This document shows positions 26,235 to 37,622 of a stretch of DNA of 64,000 nucleotides, piece by piece. The stretch's first letter is position 1, and every line of letters starts with the position of its first letter. Under the pieces are notes generated by a model. It saw only the letters and a list, made by a program, of their open reading frames with translations. It was not told the DNA's origin and did no database searches. This DNA comes from Dechloromonas sp. A34 (lineage in GTDB: Bacteria > Pseudomonadota > Gammaproteobacteria > Burkholderiales > Rhodocyclaceae). The stretch is taken from positions 2,294,001 to 2,358,000 of the forward strand of contig NZ_CP102486.1 in the NCBI RefSeq assembly GCF_026261605.1, in the 5' to 3' direction. The position numbers and the translations under genes are program-made.

Positions 26235-27112
26235 TGCAGCGCCTTGCCGGTGCTGGCGTCGAACAGCGCAGCGACATCGGCGGCCGAGAAGCGGTATTCG
26301 TGGTTGCAGATGTCGTCTTTGATCAGGATTTCGCCATGCTCGGCGAGGATGATTTCGGCGTCTTCGCGGCCCAGGCTGCGGATCATGTCGCGCACCTTGG
26401 TCCAGTCCTGCGGGCAGTGGTAGACCACCGGCAGCGGGTCGTAGAGGCGGATGCCGTGCTCCGCCATGTCCTCGTGGAAAAGACGGGTGAGCAGGCTTTC
26501 GGCGTCGAGTTCGAGCAGTTCCGAAGGCTTCACCGTGCTCGCCAGTTGCGAGATGCGCTGCCAGCCATCCGGGTCGCGCTGGTCGGCTTCCGGCATCTTC
26601 TGCAGGAACAGGCAGGCGGCGACTTTTGGCGCCGCCGTGGCGAACAGGCGGGAAGGCTGCTGTTCGGACTGTTCGAGATAGTGCTCGAAGATGGCGGCGA
26701 TGCTGTCGCCGACCATGGGCACGAAGCTCTGGTAGGGCTGGCGGGCATCCGGCATGTCGAGGCTCATCATCAGCTGGCCGCCCTGGGCCGCGCCGAGGAG
26801 GTCCTGCACCGGGGCCGGCAGCACGACCGGGTTGCTGCGCGCCATGCCGCGCATCTGCAATTGCTCGTTGCAATCCATGACCAGCAGCTGGATCGGCCCA
26901 TTGCCGCGCAACTGCAGGGTCAGGCGACCGGGCTGCTTGAGCTGGCCCGCGATCAGCGCGGTGACGGCGGCGGTTTCGCCGAGCAACTGGGCGACGGTCG
27001 GCTGATAGTCGCGGTCGACCTGCATCTGTTGCCAGGCATCGCCCAGGTGGACGATGGCGCCGCGAATGTCGAGGCCTTCGAACAGGAAGCGACGAACGAA
27101 ACTGCCGCTCAT
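26231..27112 (-). CDS. hslO: Hsp33-family chaperone with incomplete redox cysteine set
   Basis: 293 residues, full family length. N-terminal domain has RRFLFEGLDIRGAIV, LLGETAAVTALIAGQLK and the LQLRGNGP motif. Hsp33 normally ends in a redox switch with zinc bound by CxC and CxxC; here only C233 (in YHCPQDW) and C269 (in DDICNHEYRF) remain, with Q235 and D266 in the other places. The chaperone may thus be constitutive or regulated in another way. Overlaps its neighbours on both sides by 4 bp, forming an operon with the ArsC-like gene and the kinase. Confidence 0.87.
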   Translation of the reverse strand: MSGSFVRRFLFEGLDIRGAIVHLGDAWQQMQVDRDYQPTVAQLLGETAAVTALIAGQLKQPGRLTLQLRGNGPIQLLVMDCNEQLQMRGMARSNPVVLPAPVQDLLGAAQGGQLMMSLDMPDARQPYQSFVPMVGDSIAAIFEHYLEQSEQQPSRLFATAAPKVAACLFLQKMPEADQRDPDGWQRISQLASTVKPSELLELDAESLLTRLFHEDMAEHGIRLYDPLPVVYHCPQDWTKVRDMIRSLGREDAEIILAEHGEILIKDDICNHEYRFSAADVAALFDASTGKALH

Positions 27113-27453
27113 TTCAGCTGTTCCGCGTAGCTGTCCGGGGTGAAGCCGACGAGCAGGACCTTGCCGGTGTCGAGTACCGGCCGCTTGATCAGGCTCGGGT
27201 ACTGCGCCATCAGCGCCAGCGCCTTGGCTTCATCGACATCGGCGCGCTCAGCGTCGGAAAGTTTTTTCCACATCAGGCCGCGGGTGTTGAGCAGCTTTTG
27301 CCAGCCGGCACCCGTGTTCCATGCCGGCAGGTTCGTCTCGGCGACGCCGGCTTTCTTGTAATCGACGAATTCATAGGCGACGCCATGGGCTTCGAGCCAG
27401 GCGAAGGCCTTCTTCATGGTGTCGCAATTCTTGATGCCAAAGACCTTGATCAT
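27109..27453 (-). CDS. ArsC/Spx-family reductase (YffB-like)
   Basis: 114 residues. Thioredoxin-like ArsC fold: KVFGIKNCDTMKKAFAWLEAHG at the start (single active Cys near residue 10), then YKKAG, LIKRPVL with the conserved Arg, and LLVGF. The YffB subgroup has Cys-Asp-Thr in place of the CX3R of true arsenate reductases and probably works with glutathione; its role is unknown. The Hsp33 gene overlaps its stop, suggesting a thiol-stress operon. Confidence 0.85.
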   Translation of the reverse strand: MIKVFGIKNCDTMKKAFAWLEAHGVAYEFVDYKKAGVAETNLPAWNTGAGWQKLLNTRGLMWKKLSDAERADVDEAKALALMAQYPSLIKRPVLDTGKVLLVGFTPDSYAEQLK

Positions 27454-27526
27454 TTGCCGTTTGTATTCGTTGGGGGAAATGAATGATAACAGCGCCCGGC
27501 ATTTCAGCCGAGATGCGCGGCAGGCG

Positions 27527-28176
27527 TCAATCGGCGCGTCCGATAGCGCTTTCCGCGGCGCGGTCTTGGGCGAGCCGGCGCAGGATGACGGCCGTCACCA
27601 GCCGGCTCGACGGCAGCAGCGTATGGACGACTGGAACGCGGATCTCGTCGGCAATCTCGTCGGCGGAAACTTCCGAGGCCGCCACCACGCCGTCGTTTTC
27701 CTCGCTGCCGAACGGGCCGTGGCTACCCGGAAAGCCGCGTGTGCCGATGATCACGGTGGTCGGGGCAGAAAGCGGAGATATCTCCTGCATGCGCTCGGCG
27801 GAACCCAGAAGCTGACCGCAATCGTGGGTTGTCAGCCGGTAAAGCAGCTTGTCCCGTAGCCGCTGCGCCAGACGGGCCGGCCGCATCGGTGAGCCGAGCA
27901 GGAATACATGCTGCGGTTGCCTGACCCCGGCGGCAGTGCACCGACTGCGGCGCGCAGCAGGACGCCACCCAGCGAGTGGCCGATCAGGATGTAATCACCG
28001 CCGGCGGCCAGTTGCTCGATCCGTGAAACGAGGCGAGCGGTGATCGAGGAAAAGTCGTCGACGCTGACGAGGTAGCCGAAGGTGGCAGTCTTCAACCCGG
28101 CGCGCTGCAACTGCCGGAGCAATGGCCATCCCGAAAGCGGCGAGCGGCCCATGCCGTGGACGAAGAGGGCTTGCAT
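27527..28176 (-). pseudogene. alpha/beta-hydrolase (lipase-like), frameshifted
   Basis: Two frames join into one ~217-residue protein. The first (from 28176) has LFVHGMGRSPLSGW and the nucleophile elbow LIGHSLGG; the second (ending at 27527) continues with VFLLGSPMRPARLAQRL and a late VVHTLLPSSRLV. The switch is at the CCCC run 27925-27928 (plus-strand reading): adding one base restores ALPPGVRQPQHVFLLGSP. It may be a real null allele or a sequence error. The fold matches extracellular lipase- or PGAP1-type hydrolases; the substrate is unknown. Confidence 0.75.
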
Positions 28177-28284
28177 GAATCAGGTTTGACCAGTCAGGTG
28201 AGTGACATCCAGGTTATTCCAGGACGCTTGCCATATCAATCCTCCAGCCGGTCGGCGCCGCTCAGGCGCCGATGGCTTTCCCGG

Positions 28285-29598
28285 TTACCGGAACTCGAAT
28301 ATTTCCCGATGAAACGCCTCGCGCGGCAGGCCGTTGCCGGTTAGCGTTTGCGCTAGGGCCGCACCCCAGGCGGCCGGGCCGCAGAACCAGACGCTGCTGC
28401 CGGGTTTCAGGCAGGCGGTCACTTCGGCCGGATCGAGCGGGCCTTCGCGGTCGGTCAGGCGGTGGTGCAGGCGGACGCCGGCGGCGTGGCAGCGTTCGGC
28501 CAGTCGGTCGGGGAAGCCGACGGCGGAGCGGGTGCAGTAGAAGAGGTCGGTGTCGGCAGCAGGCGTCGGCTGGCTGGCCCGTTCATCGAGTTTGGCGAGG
28601 AAGGGGGTGACGCCGATGCCGCCGGCGATCCAGACTTGCGGGGTGGGGGCATCGCGGCTGGCGCCGAAATCAAAGTTGCCATAGGGACCTTCGAGCACCA
28701 CGCGCTGGCCGGCTTGCAGGCGATCGGGCAGGGTCGCCGTGAAGTCGCCGAGCGCCTTGATGGCCAATGTTAGCGTGCCGTCCTGGGCATTCCAGGCGGA
28801 GGCGATGGTGAAGGGGTGGGCGCCTTCGCCGCGCTGGCCGAAATCGATGAACAGGAACTGGCCGGCACGATGGCCGGGCCAGGCACTTGGCCGGCAGACA
28901 ATTTCCAGTACCTGATCGTCTTGTTGCCGGATGGATTCAAGCGTCGCCGAATAGCGCCGCTGGCGGCCGATGCGGCCCGCCAGCGAGAGCAGGGCGGGGA
29001 TCACGCCGACGGCGGCCAGTGCGGCGGTGGCCCAGCCCAGCGGCTGTTTCCAGAAACTGGCCGGCAGCAGCATCAGGCCGTGGAAGGCACCGGCCAGGAA
29101 AACCAGCCCGAAGGCCTTGTGTACCAAGCGGAAGTAACGGTAGGGAATGCGCCGGATGAGGGCGGCGACGACCAACGCGAGCAGGATGTAGCCGGCCCAT
29201 TCGCCGACATCCTTGGCCAGGTCGAGCCACAGGTCGGGTTCGCCACGCGGGCCGCGCGGGCGGTTCGGCCCGGCGATCCAGCCCAGTTTGGAGAGGTTCT
29301 TGGGCAGCCATTCGATCATCCAGTGCGCGAAGACGAGCAGGCCGGCACCGATGCCGATGTTCTTGTGCAGCCGGTAGAGCTTGTCCAGGCCACCGAAACG
29401 GTTTTCCAGCCAGCGCGGCCGGGCGGCGAGCACCATGCCGGCACTCATCCACCACAGGGCGAGGATGCCGGAAAGGATGATCGACTGTTTGCGCCAGTCC
29501 CAGAACGTGGCCGGGTTGGCAGCGAGGATGTCGGGCAGTGCGAAAAGTCCCCAGAGTCCGAGGGGAATCAGGGCGAGCAACAGTAGTGGGCGTTTCAT
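28285..29598 (-). CDS. ferric reductase-like membrane flavoprotein (FAD/NAD(P)H oxidoreductase)
   Basis: 437 residues. The N-terminal ~200 residues have 5-6 membrane helices with paired His for haem (KLYRLHKNIGIGAGLLVFAHW and FRLVHKAFGLVFLAGAFHG). The C-terminal part has a ferredoxin-reductase FAD domain (HPFTIAS) and an NAD domain (IAGGIGVTPFLAKL, CGPAAWG). Such proteins move electrons from NAD(P)H across the membrane, for example to ferric iron. A GC hairpin (28253-28271) is the only structure in the 108-bp gap downstream. Confidence 0.87.
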   Translation of the reverse strand: MKRPLLLLALIPLGLWGLFALPDILAANPATFWDWRKQSIILSGILALWWMSAGMVLAARPRWLENRFGGLDKLYRLHKNIGIGAGLLVFAHWMIEWLPKNLSKLGWIAGPNRPRGPRGEPDLWLDLAKDVGEWAGYILLALVVAALIRRIPYRYFRLVHKAFGLVFLAGAFHGLMLLPASFWKQPLGWATAALAAVGVIPALLSLAGRIGRQRRYSATLESIRQQDDQVLEIVCRPSAWPGHRAGQFLFIDFGQRGEGAHPFTIASAWNAQDGTLTLAIKALGDFTATLPDRLQAGQRVVLEGPYGNFDFGASRDAPTPQVWIAGGIGVTPFLAKLDERASQPTPAADTDLFYCTRSAVGFPDRLAERCHAAGVRLHHRLTDREGPLDPAEVTACLKPGSSVWFCGPAAWGAALAQTLTGNGLPREAFHREIFEFR

Positions 29599-29691
29599 GG
29601 CGGGCGTGGGGGCTGGTGGTTCAATGACATCAGTCTACGTCGGAACGCGCTGCCCTTCTGTCGCCAGGATGTTGCAGTGTGTAAGCAAATG

Positions 29692-29720
29692 AAAACCGCC
29701 TGACGGAAAGGCGGTTTTTT
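29692..29720. terminator. bidirectional terminator after tex
   Basis: Ten-base stem AAAACCGCCT / AGGCGGTTTT (29692-29701 with 29709-29718), flanked by A and T runs so that it works on either strand. It lies 6 bp past the tex stop. Confidence 0.8.
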
Positions 29721-29725
29721 GGGGT

Positions 29726-32041
<2,316 letters not shown>

Positions 32042-32156
32042 GGGTGCGGCAGTGCAGCAAAAAGGGGGGTGAATGATGCGCAATCTAGCGCCAAATTACA
32101 ACCGCATTCAAACGGTGTAGCATGGCAGAACAATCATTCCAACGAGGAGGATACAA

Positions 32157-32600
32157 ATGAAAGTTGAAACCTATCTGTTCGGCAGCGTCGAAGTGAATCC
32201 GGAAAAAATCATCACCTTCCCGAATGGCCTGGTGGCCTTCGAGGACTGCAAGCGTTTCACGCTGGTCCATGAAGAGGGCAAGGAGCAACCGTCGAGCTAC
32301 ACCCTGCAATCGCTGGACGATCCCGGTCTGGCCTTCCAGATCGTGGACCCGACGACGCTGGGCTTCAATTACGAACTCGGCTTGAGCGATACCGAAAATG
32401 CGCTGTTGCAATCTCCAGCGCCCGAGGATGTCGCCGTGATGCAGGTGCTGTTCAAGAGCGAGAGCGACGGCAAGGCGGCGATCAGCCCGAACCTGCGCGC
32501 GCCGCTGGTGATCAATACCAAGGCCCGCGTTGGCCTGCAAAAGGTCATGGAGACCCTGCGCCCCAATATCACCCTCTCCAATCTGGCGAGCGCGGTTTAA
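32157..32600 (+). CDS. fliW: flagellar assembly factor FliW
   Basis: 147 residues with an AGGAGGA ribosome site. Family pattern: [14 protein letters not shown] near the start, [28 protein letters not shown] near the end. FliW binds flagellin and also antagonises CsrA, coupling flagellin supply to its translation. No flagellar or csrA gene is adjacent; the gene stands alone and ends at a strong terminator. Confidence 0.93.
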   Translation: MKVETYLFGSVEVNPEKIITFPNGLVAFEDCKRFTLVHEEGKEQPSSYTLQSLDDPGLAFQIVDPTTLGFNYELGLSDTENALLQSPAPEDVAVMQVLFKSESDGKAAISPNLRAPLVINTKARVGLQKVMETLRPNITLSNLASAV

Positions 32601-32635
32601 GGCCTGGCCGGACACGGCTGTTCGTGGCAGCAAGG

Positions 32636-32665
32636 GCCACCGTCAAGGAGACGGTGGCTTTTTTT
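32636..32665 (+). terminator. Rho-independent terminator after fliW
   Basis: Nine-base perfect stem GCCACCGTC / GACGGTGGC with a 5-base loop and seven T. It lies 35 bp past the fliW stop. Confidence 0.92.
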
Positions 32666-32681
32666 CGGGTGTCGGTTTGTT

Positions 32682-33374
32682 TTATAGGTGTTTCGCGGCT
32701 TCACGCAGCGATAGTCCGGACAACTGCGCCCGGTTGATTGTCAGGAACTGACGGACGGCAGCGGGATTGGTGCGGGCATATTGCCGTAGCGCCCAGCCGA
32801 TGGCTTTGCGGATGAAGAATTCCGGCTCGTGGGCGCAGAGCCGGCAATAGCGAAACAAGCGCTGCTCGTCGGTGCGTTCCTTGTATTCCAGCTGGTGCAA
32901 CAAGGCGACACGGCGCAACCACATTTCGGATGAGTCGATCAGTTCGCCCATCCGCTCGGCCCGTGCCGGTTCGCCGAGGACGATGCCGCCCATCGTGACA
33001 GCCAGGCCGTCGACGGTGTCCCACCACGACTTGTCCAATACCAGATCTTCCAGGGCCGCCAGGTGTTTGCTGGCGAGTTGCCTGGATCTCCGGCGCAACA
33101 GGTCGACGGCGACGTACTGGTACTCGCGTTGGGGCAGCGCCCACAGGGCGCTCGCCGCCGCTACCGGGTCGCCGGTGAAGGCGCGGATCAGCGCCTGGGT
33201 CTTGAGTCGTCGCTGCGGTGTCGGGATGCCGAGAAAAACGAATTGTCCCCGCATATAGGCGGCCATCGGCGCAGCCTTTTCGGGATCGCCCAGGGCCTGT
33301 AGTTGCTCCCGCACCTGCGCCACGAATTCACCGGCTTCGGCAATCTCCGCACTGGCGGGCAGCCGGTCGGTCAC
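32682..33374 (-). CDS. DNA alkylation repair protein (AlkD-like HEAT-repeat glycosylase)
   Basis: 230 residues from a GTG at 33374 that overlaps the VOC stop (GTGA). All-helical HEAT-like repeats. Landmarks of the AlkD group: MAAYMRGQFVFLGIPTPQRR, the VLDKSWWDTVDGLA patch with paired Trp and Asp, and FIRKAIGWALRQYARTNP near the end. These enzymes excise 3-methyl- and 7-methylpurines. The Asp of WWDTVD is the presumed catalytic residue. Confidence 0.88.
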   Translation of the reverse strand: MTDRLPASAEIAEAGEFVAQVREQLQALGDPEKAAPMAAYMRGQFVFLGIPTPQRRLKTQALIRAFTGDPVAAASALWALPQREYQYVAVDLLRRRSRQLASKHLAALEDLVLDKSWWDTVDGLAVTMGGIVLGEPARAERMGELIDSSEMWLRRVALLHQLEYKERTDEQRLFRYCRLCAHEPEFFIRKAIGWALRQYARTNPAAVRQFLTINRAQLSGLSLREAAKHL

Positions 33375-33808
33375 GGTGCTGCCGGCTCTGGCAACTGGAC
33401 GTAACCGTGCTCGTCGAGCGGGAAGAACGGGTTCCAGCAGATCTCCCACAGGAAGCCGTCGGGGTCGCCGAAATAGCCCCGGAAACCGCCCCAGAATACC
33501 TTGTCGGCGGCGCGGACCAGACGGGCACCAGCCGCGACCGCCTCGTCGATGGTCTGGATGACGGCGGCCTCGGACTCGACATTGTGGGCCAGCGTGAAGC
33601 CGGGAAAGCCGCTGCCGGCGACGGCCACGCCGGCATCGTCGGCCAGGGCGGCGCGCTGGAAGAGGCCGAAGGCCAGGGTGCCGGCCTGAAAGAAGGCGAT
33701 TTCAGCCTGGCTGGCCGAGGATTCCCGCCAACCCAGTGCCCGATAGAATTGCCGGCTGCGGGCCAGGTCCTGCACGCCGAGGGTAATAAAGCTGACGGTT
33801 TGGCGCAT
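33371..33808 (-). CDS. VOC-family (glyoxalase/dioxygenase-fold) protein
   Basis: 145 residues, one VOC domain: ITLGVQDLARSRQFYRALGW at the start and YFGDPDGFLWEICWNPFF at the end with the metal-ligand Glu. The substrate is unknown. It is coupled to the AlkD-like gene by a 4-bp overlap. Confidence 0.85.
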   Translation of the reverse strand: MRQTVSFITLGVQDLARSRQFYRALGWRESSASQAEIAFFQAGTLAFGLFQRAALADDAGVAVAGSGFPGFTLAHNVESEAAVIQTIDEAVAAGARLVRAADKVFWGGFRGYFGDPDGFLWEICWNPFFPLDEHGYVQLPEPAAP

Positions 33809-33835
33809 GATTTATTCCTTTCTGTAGTCGATCGT

Positions 33836-34492
33836 TCAGCGCATCAGTTTCCTGACTTCGCCGGCGCAGGCGTTGGCGACGCGCTCGTATTCCTCGGCAC
33901 TGTCGATCAGCGCCTGGGCCGACTCGACCCGCCGGATTTCACGTTGGACATACGGCGTCCACTGTTCATTCAGTTCGCGTTGCAGCTTGCTGTCGGCCTG
34001 GCCAACCGGACCCCGCCAAGGCGCACCGGTGGCAAAGCGGGTGGTCAAGGCGGTGGTCAATTCCTTTTCAATGCCGGCGAGGTGGCTCTGGTAGGCCTTG
34101 ACGTGGCGCATCTCGTGTTCATGGACCTCCTTGAAGGCACAACTGCCTTCGGGAAATTCTTTCGCCACGTAAACCGTCATCGGGCTGAAGCCGAAGGTCA
34201 GCGTGATTTGCGGGCTGGCGCATTCCCAGCGCTCCGTGGGGTCGATCACAGAAGGGGTGGTCACCGCAAACAGCACCGTCGCATTGCCGCGGGTGAGTCC
34301 GAGAACATGCCGGCCGGGGCGGTTGATTGCTGCACCCAGATTGTTCAGCGACTTGTAGCTGTAGCCGGTGTTGAGGCTGATCCGGTCATCCAGTCGCTTG
34401 ACGGTGACCGTGGGCTTCGGCAACTGCTCGCAGGGATCGGCCCAGGCGAGGCCGGGGCCGATCAGCAAGGGCAGCAGGCAGATGGGGCGCAT
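33836..34492 (-). CDS. exported protein with HExxH motif
   Basis: 218 residues from the ATG at 34492. A signal peptide (~1-18, ending LAWA) precedes the mature part. HEHEMRHVKAYQ near residue 127 is a zinc-peptidase-like HExxH, and the layout recalls DUF922-type periplasmic proteins. Several Cys (at least four in the mature part) could form disulfides. Activity is unproven. Confidence 0.65.
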   Translation of the reverse strand: MRPICLLPLLIGPGLAWADPCEQLPKPTVTVKRLDDRISLNTGYSYKSLNNLGAAINRPGRHVLGLTRGNATVLFAVTTPSVIDPTERWECASPQITLTFGFSPMTVYVAKEFPEGSCAFKEVHEHEMRHVKAYQSHLAGIEKELTTALTTRFATGAPWRGPVGQADSKLQRELNEQWTPYVQREIRRVESAQALIDSAEEYERVANACAGEVRKLMR

Positions 34493-34509
34493 CGGCAGGT
34501 CGTGTCCCC

Positions 34510-35031
34510 TTACAACGGAGCCAGCGTCTCGCGGTAGCGGCGGGCGTTGTCGACATAGTGGGCGGCCGACTTTTCCAGATTGGCGACATCCTGATCGCTC
34601 AGTTCGCGGATCACCTTGCCGGGCGAACCGACGATCAGCACGCGGTCGGGGAAGACCTTGCCTTCGGGGATCAACGTATTGGCCCCGACGATGCAGTTCT
34701 TGCCGATCACCGCCCGGTTGAGGATCACCGAGCCGATGCCGATCAGGCTGCCGTCGCCGACCGTGCAGCCGTGCAGCATGACTAGGTGGCCGACCGTGAC
34801 GTTGTTGCCGATGTGCATCGGCACGCCTTCGTCGGTGTGCAGCACCGAGCCGTCCTGGATGTTGGTGTTGTCGCCGATGTGGATCGGATCGTTGTCGCCG
34901 CGCAGGGTGGCGTTCCACCAGATCGAGACGTTGGCGCCGAGCCGGATGTCGCCGATCACCGTGGCGTTGGGGGCGATCCAAGCGTTGTCGCCGAGCTGCG
35001 GTTGCTTGTCGCCGAGTTTGAAGAGGGGCAT
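34510..35031 (-). CDS. gamma-carbonic anhydrase family protein (YrdA-like)
   Basis: 173 residues. Left-handed beta-helix of hexapeptide repeats ([20 protein letters not shown]). Zinc ligand His residues are in SVLHTD and [12 protein letters not shown] short C-terminal helix ends it. Many such proteins have weak or no carbonic anhydrase activity. A 15-bp gap joins it to the symporter upstream on the same strand. Confidence 0.88.
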   Translation of the reverse strand: MPLFKLGDKQPQLGDNAWIAPNATVIGDIRLGANVSIWWNATLRGDNDPIHIGDNTNIQDGSVLHTDEGVPMHIGNNVTVGHLVMLHGCTVGDGSLIGIGSVILNRAVIGKNCIVGANTLIPEGKVFPDRVLIVGSPGKVIRELSDQDVANLEKSAAHYVDNARRYRETLAPL

Positions 35032-35046
35032 GTCGTCTCCGGGGTT

Positions 35047-36282
35047 TTAAGTGGGTTGTTCGCTGAGTTTCTGGACGATCAGGCTGCCGACCATGTCGCC
35101 CTCGACATTCACCGCCGTGCGCACGGTATCGAGAATGCGGTCGATCGGCAGCAGGATGGCGATCGCGGCGGTCGGCAGTCCGACCGATTCGAGGACCAGC
35201 ACCATGCTCAGCATGCCGACGCTGGGAATTCCCGGGGCGCCGATGGCGCCGAGCATGGCGACGAAGAAGATGATCAGCTGGCTGGCGATGTCGAGTTCGA
35301 TGCCGGCCAGGCGGGCGACGAACAGCGCCGCGGCGGCTTCGTAGAGGGCGGTGCCATCCATGTTCACGGTGGCGCCGAGCGGTACGACGAAATTGGCGAT
35401 GTCCTTTTTGACGTGCAGGTGCTGTTCGGTGCAGCGCAGGGTGATCGGCAGCGTGGCACTGCTTGAGCTGGTGACGAAGGCAGTGACCAGCGCCTCGCGG
35501 GCGCCCTTGAAGAAGGCGAACGGCGACTTGCGAGTGACCAGCCAGAGAAGCAGCGGCAGCACGACGATGCCGTGGAACAGCGTGGTGCCGATGACGACGA
35601 CGATGAAGTGGCCCAGGCTGCCGAGCAGGTCCGCGTTTTGCGTGGCGACCAGTTGCAGCAGCAGGGCGGCCAGGCCGAGCGGGGCGAGACGCATGATCCA
35701 GCCGACGATCATCAGGCAGAGTTCCTGCAATTCCGCGATCAGGGTCCGGATGTTGCGGTAACGCTCGCCGCCGATGACCAGCGCGATGCCGAGGAAGAGG
35801 GCGATCATCACGATGGCCAGAATCTCGCCCTGGGCCAGCGCCTTGAAAGGGTTCTGGAACATGCCGCGCAGAAACTGCGCAATGTAGTCGGGCAGCGGCA
35901 TCTGCCGTGTCTGGAAGTTCCTGGTCGCCTCGGCGAACATCTCGAGCTGCAGTCCCTCGCCGGGACGGAAGAGGTGGGCCGCTCCGAAGCCGATCAGGAC
36001 GGCAATCGCCATGGTGCTGAAAAAGAAGACCAGGGTCGTGATCCAGACCCGGTGCATCTGGTCGTGCGCCCGCAGATTGGCAACGCCGACGACGATCGAG
36101 GAAAAGACCAGCGGCACCAGCACCATACGCAGCAGGTCGAGAAACAGGTTGCCGATCAGCTTGGCGCCGTACAGCGTGTTGCCGGCCAGCGGCGTCGCCC
36201 CGGCGGCTGTCAGCCAGAAGCCTCCGGCAACGCCGAGCAGGCAGCCGATCAGGATTTGGGTATTGAGCGAGGGCAGTTTCAT
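35047..36282 (-). CDS. dicarboxylate/amino acid:cation symporter (DAACS family)
   Basis: 411 residues, about 8 membrane helices with two re-entrant loops. Signatures: FVTSSSSATLPITLRC (serine-rich HP1 loop), VVPLGATVNMDGTALYEA (NMDGT motif) and GIPSVGMLSMVLVLESVGLP (HP2). Imports C4-dicarboxylates or glutamate with Na+ or H+. Probably the first gene of a pair with the carbonic-anhydrase-like gene. Confidence 0.9.
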   Translation of the reverse strand: MKLPSLNTQILIGCLLGVAGGFWLTAAGATPLAGNTLYGAKLIGNLFLDLLRMVLVPLVFSSIVVGVANLRAHDQMHRVWITTLVFFFSTMAIAVLIGFGAAHLFRPGEGLQLEMFAEATRNFQTRQMPLPDYIAQFLRGMFQNPFKALAQGEILAIVMIALFLGIALVIGGERYRNIRTLIAELQELCLMIVGWIMRLAPLGLAALLLQLVATQNADLLGSLGHFIVVVIGTTLFHGIVVLPLLLWLVTRKSPFAFFKGAREALVTAFVTSSSSATLPITLRCTEQHLHVKKDIANFVVPLGATVNMDGTALYEAAAALFVARLAGIELDIASQLIIFFVAMLGAIGAPGIPSVGMLSMVLVLESVGLPTAAIAILLPIDRILDTVRTAVNVEGDMVGSLIVQKLSEQPT

Positions 36283-36316
36283 CGTCGGTGCGGAGGCGGC
36301 AATGCAGGCATTCTAG

Positions 36317-36370
36317 TGCCAGCCTTTGTCTCCGTGGTACTGGTGCCAGCCGTTGTCGTCGTGGTACTAG
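36317..36370 (-). repeat. 27-bp repeat unit, tandem pair (locus A)
   Basis: Two adjacent 27-bp units (36317-36343 and 36344-36370) agree at 23 of 27 positions. Read on the minus strand each unit starts YYAGTACC and ends GGCTGGCA, and the pair is followed by CTAG. The same unit occurs as a pair at 47835-47889 in the opposite orientation. It lies in the 138-bp gap between the symporter and the MazG-like gene. Confidence 0.75.
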
Positions 36371-36420
36371 CGGCCGAGGCCTGTGGCATCATCAATCCAT
36401 TTCTTGCTTCGGGTCCGGAA

Positions 36421-36777
36421 ATGAACGATTTCAACGCACTGACCGCCGCCTTGCTGGCATTCCGCGATGCCCGCGATTGGCGGCAATTCCACTCGCTGCG
36501 CAACCTGATCACCTCGCTCAATCTCGAAGCCGCCGAGCTACTCGAATTGACGCAGTGGAAAAGCGACGCCGAAGTCGAGGCGTTGCCGGCCGATCCGCAG
36601 AGCGCCGAAGCCCTGCGCGACGAATGCGCCGATGTCCTGCTCTACCTGCTGCTGATCGCCGACACCGCCGGCATCGACCTGGCCGCGGCGGCGCGCAGCA
36701 AGCTGCTCAAGAATGCCGAAAAGTACCCGGTCGACAAGGCCTACGGTTCGCGGGCCAAGTATTCGGAATTAGGCTGA
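36421..36777 (+). CDS. MazG-like nucleotide pyrophosphohydrolase
   Basis: 118 residues from the ATG at 36421. Single MazG-type domain: SLNLEAAELLEL with the first metal-binding Glu pair, and RDECADVLLYLLLIAD with the E-x2-D pair; KLLKNAEKYPVDKAYG closes it. Short members hydrolyse non-canonical or dNTP triphosphates to monophosphates (iMazG/dCTPase type). Its end overlaps rlmJ by 9 bp, convergently. Confidence 0.88.
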   Translation: MNDFNALTAALLAFRDARDWRQFHSLRNLITSLNLEAAELLELTQWKSDAEVEALPADPQSAEALRDECADVLLYLLLIADTAGIDLAAAARSKLLKNAEKYPVDKAYGSRAKYSELG

Positions 36778-37613
36778 ATGACTTTCCACCACGAATTTCG
36801 CGCCTTCGCCATGGGCCAGTAGTTCGGTCAGTTTGGGCAGCGTTTCACGCAATGTCTTTTCCAGCGTCCACGGCGGGTTGATGATGAACATGCCGCTGCC
36901 GTTCATACCGTAACCGTCCTTGGGCGGCGCGCTGACCTCGAGCGTGACGTGCAGCCAGCTGTCGGCGCCGAGGGCCTTGAGCTTGGCCGGCAGCTTGCGC
37001 GACTCGATCTTGGATAGCATCGGGTACCACAGTGCATAGGTTCCGGTCGGGAAGCGTTTCAGCGCTTCCTGCAGGCCTTTGACGACGTTGGTGTAGTCGT
37101 CCCGGGTTTCGTAGGAGGGATCGATCAGGACCAGCGCCCGGCGCGGCGGCGGGGCAGGATGGCTTTCAGGCCGACGAAGCCGTCGCCGGCAGTGATGCCG
37201 ACTTGGCGGCCGGCCCCCTTGAAGCATTCCTGCAGCAGCTTGGCATCGGTGCTGTGCAGCTCGTACAGGCGCAGGCGGTCGCCTTCGCGCAGCAACTGGC
37301 TGGCCAGCCAGGGCGAACCCGGATAGTGGCGCAACTGGCCGTCCGGGTTGAGCAGCTTGACAAAATCCAGGTAGTCGAGCACTGCCGGCGACAGGCCTTT
37401 CTTGTCCCACAGGCGGCCGACGCCGTCGCGGTATTCGGCCAGCTTACTGGCATGCGCCGACTCCAGCGCGTAACGCCCGGCCCCGGCATGGGTGTCGATG
37501 ATCCAGAACGGCGTCGGTTTTTCGCCCATGTATTGGGCGATCTGGATCAGGATGAGGTGTTTCAGCACGTCGGCATGGTTGCCGGCGTGGAAGGCGTGAC
37601 GGTAGCTGAGCAT
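36769..37613 (-). pseudogene. rlmJ: 23S rRNA A2030 N6-methyltransferase RlmJ, frameshifted
   Basis: The first part (from 37613) has MLSYRHAFHAGNHADVLKH, the family start, and runs through YELHSTDAKLL and GDGFVGLKAILP. The second frame (ending 36769) resumes with RRALVLIDPSYE, the DPSYE catalytic motif, and the C-terminal GMFIINPPWTLE. The switch is at the GGGG run 37151-37154 (CCCC on the coding strand); adding one C gives ILPPPPRRALVLIDPSYE. All other parts are intact at full length (~281 residues), so an assembly error is likely. Confidence 0.85.
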
Positions 37614-37622
37614 GGAGCGGGA

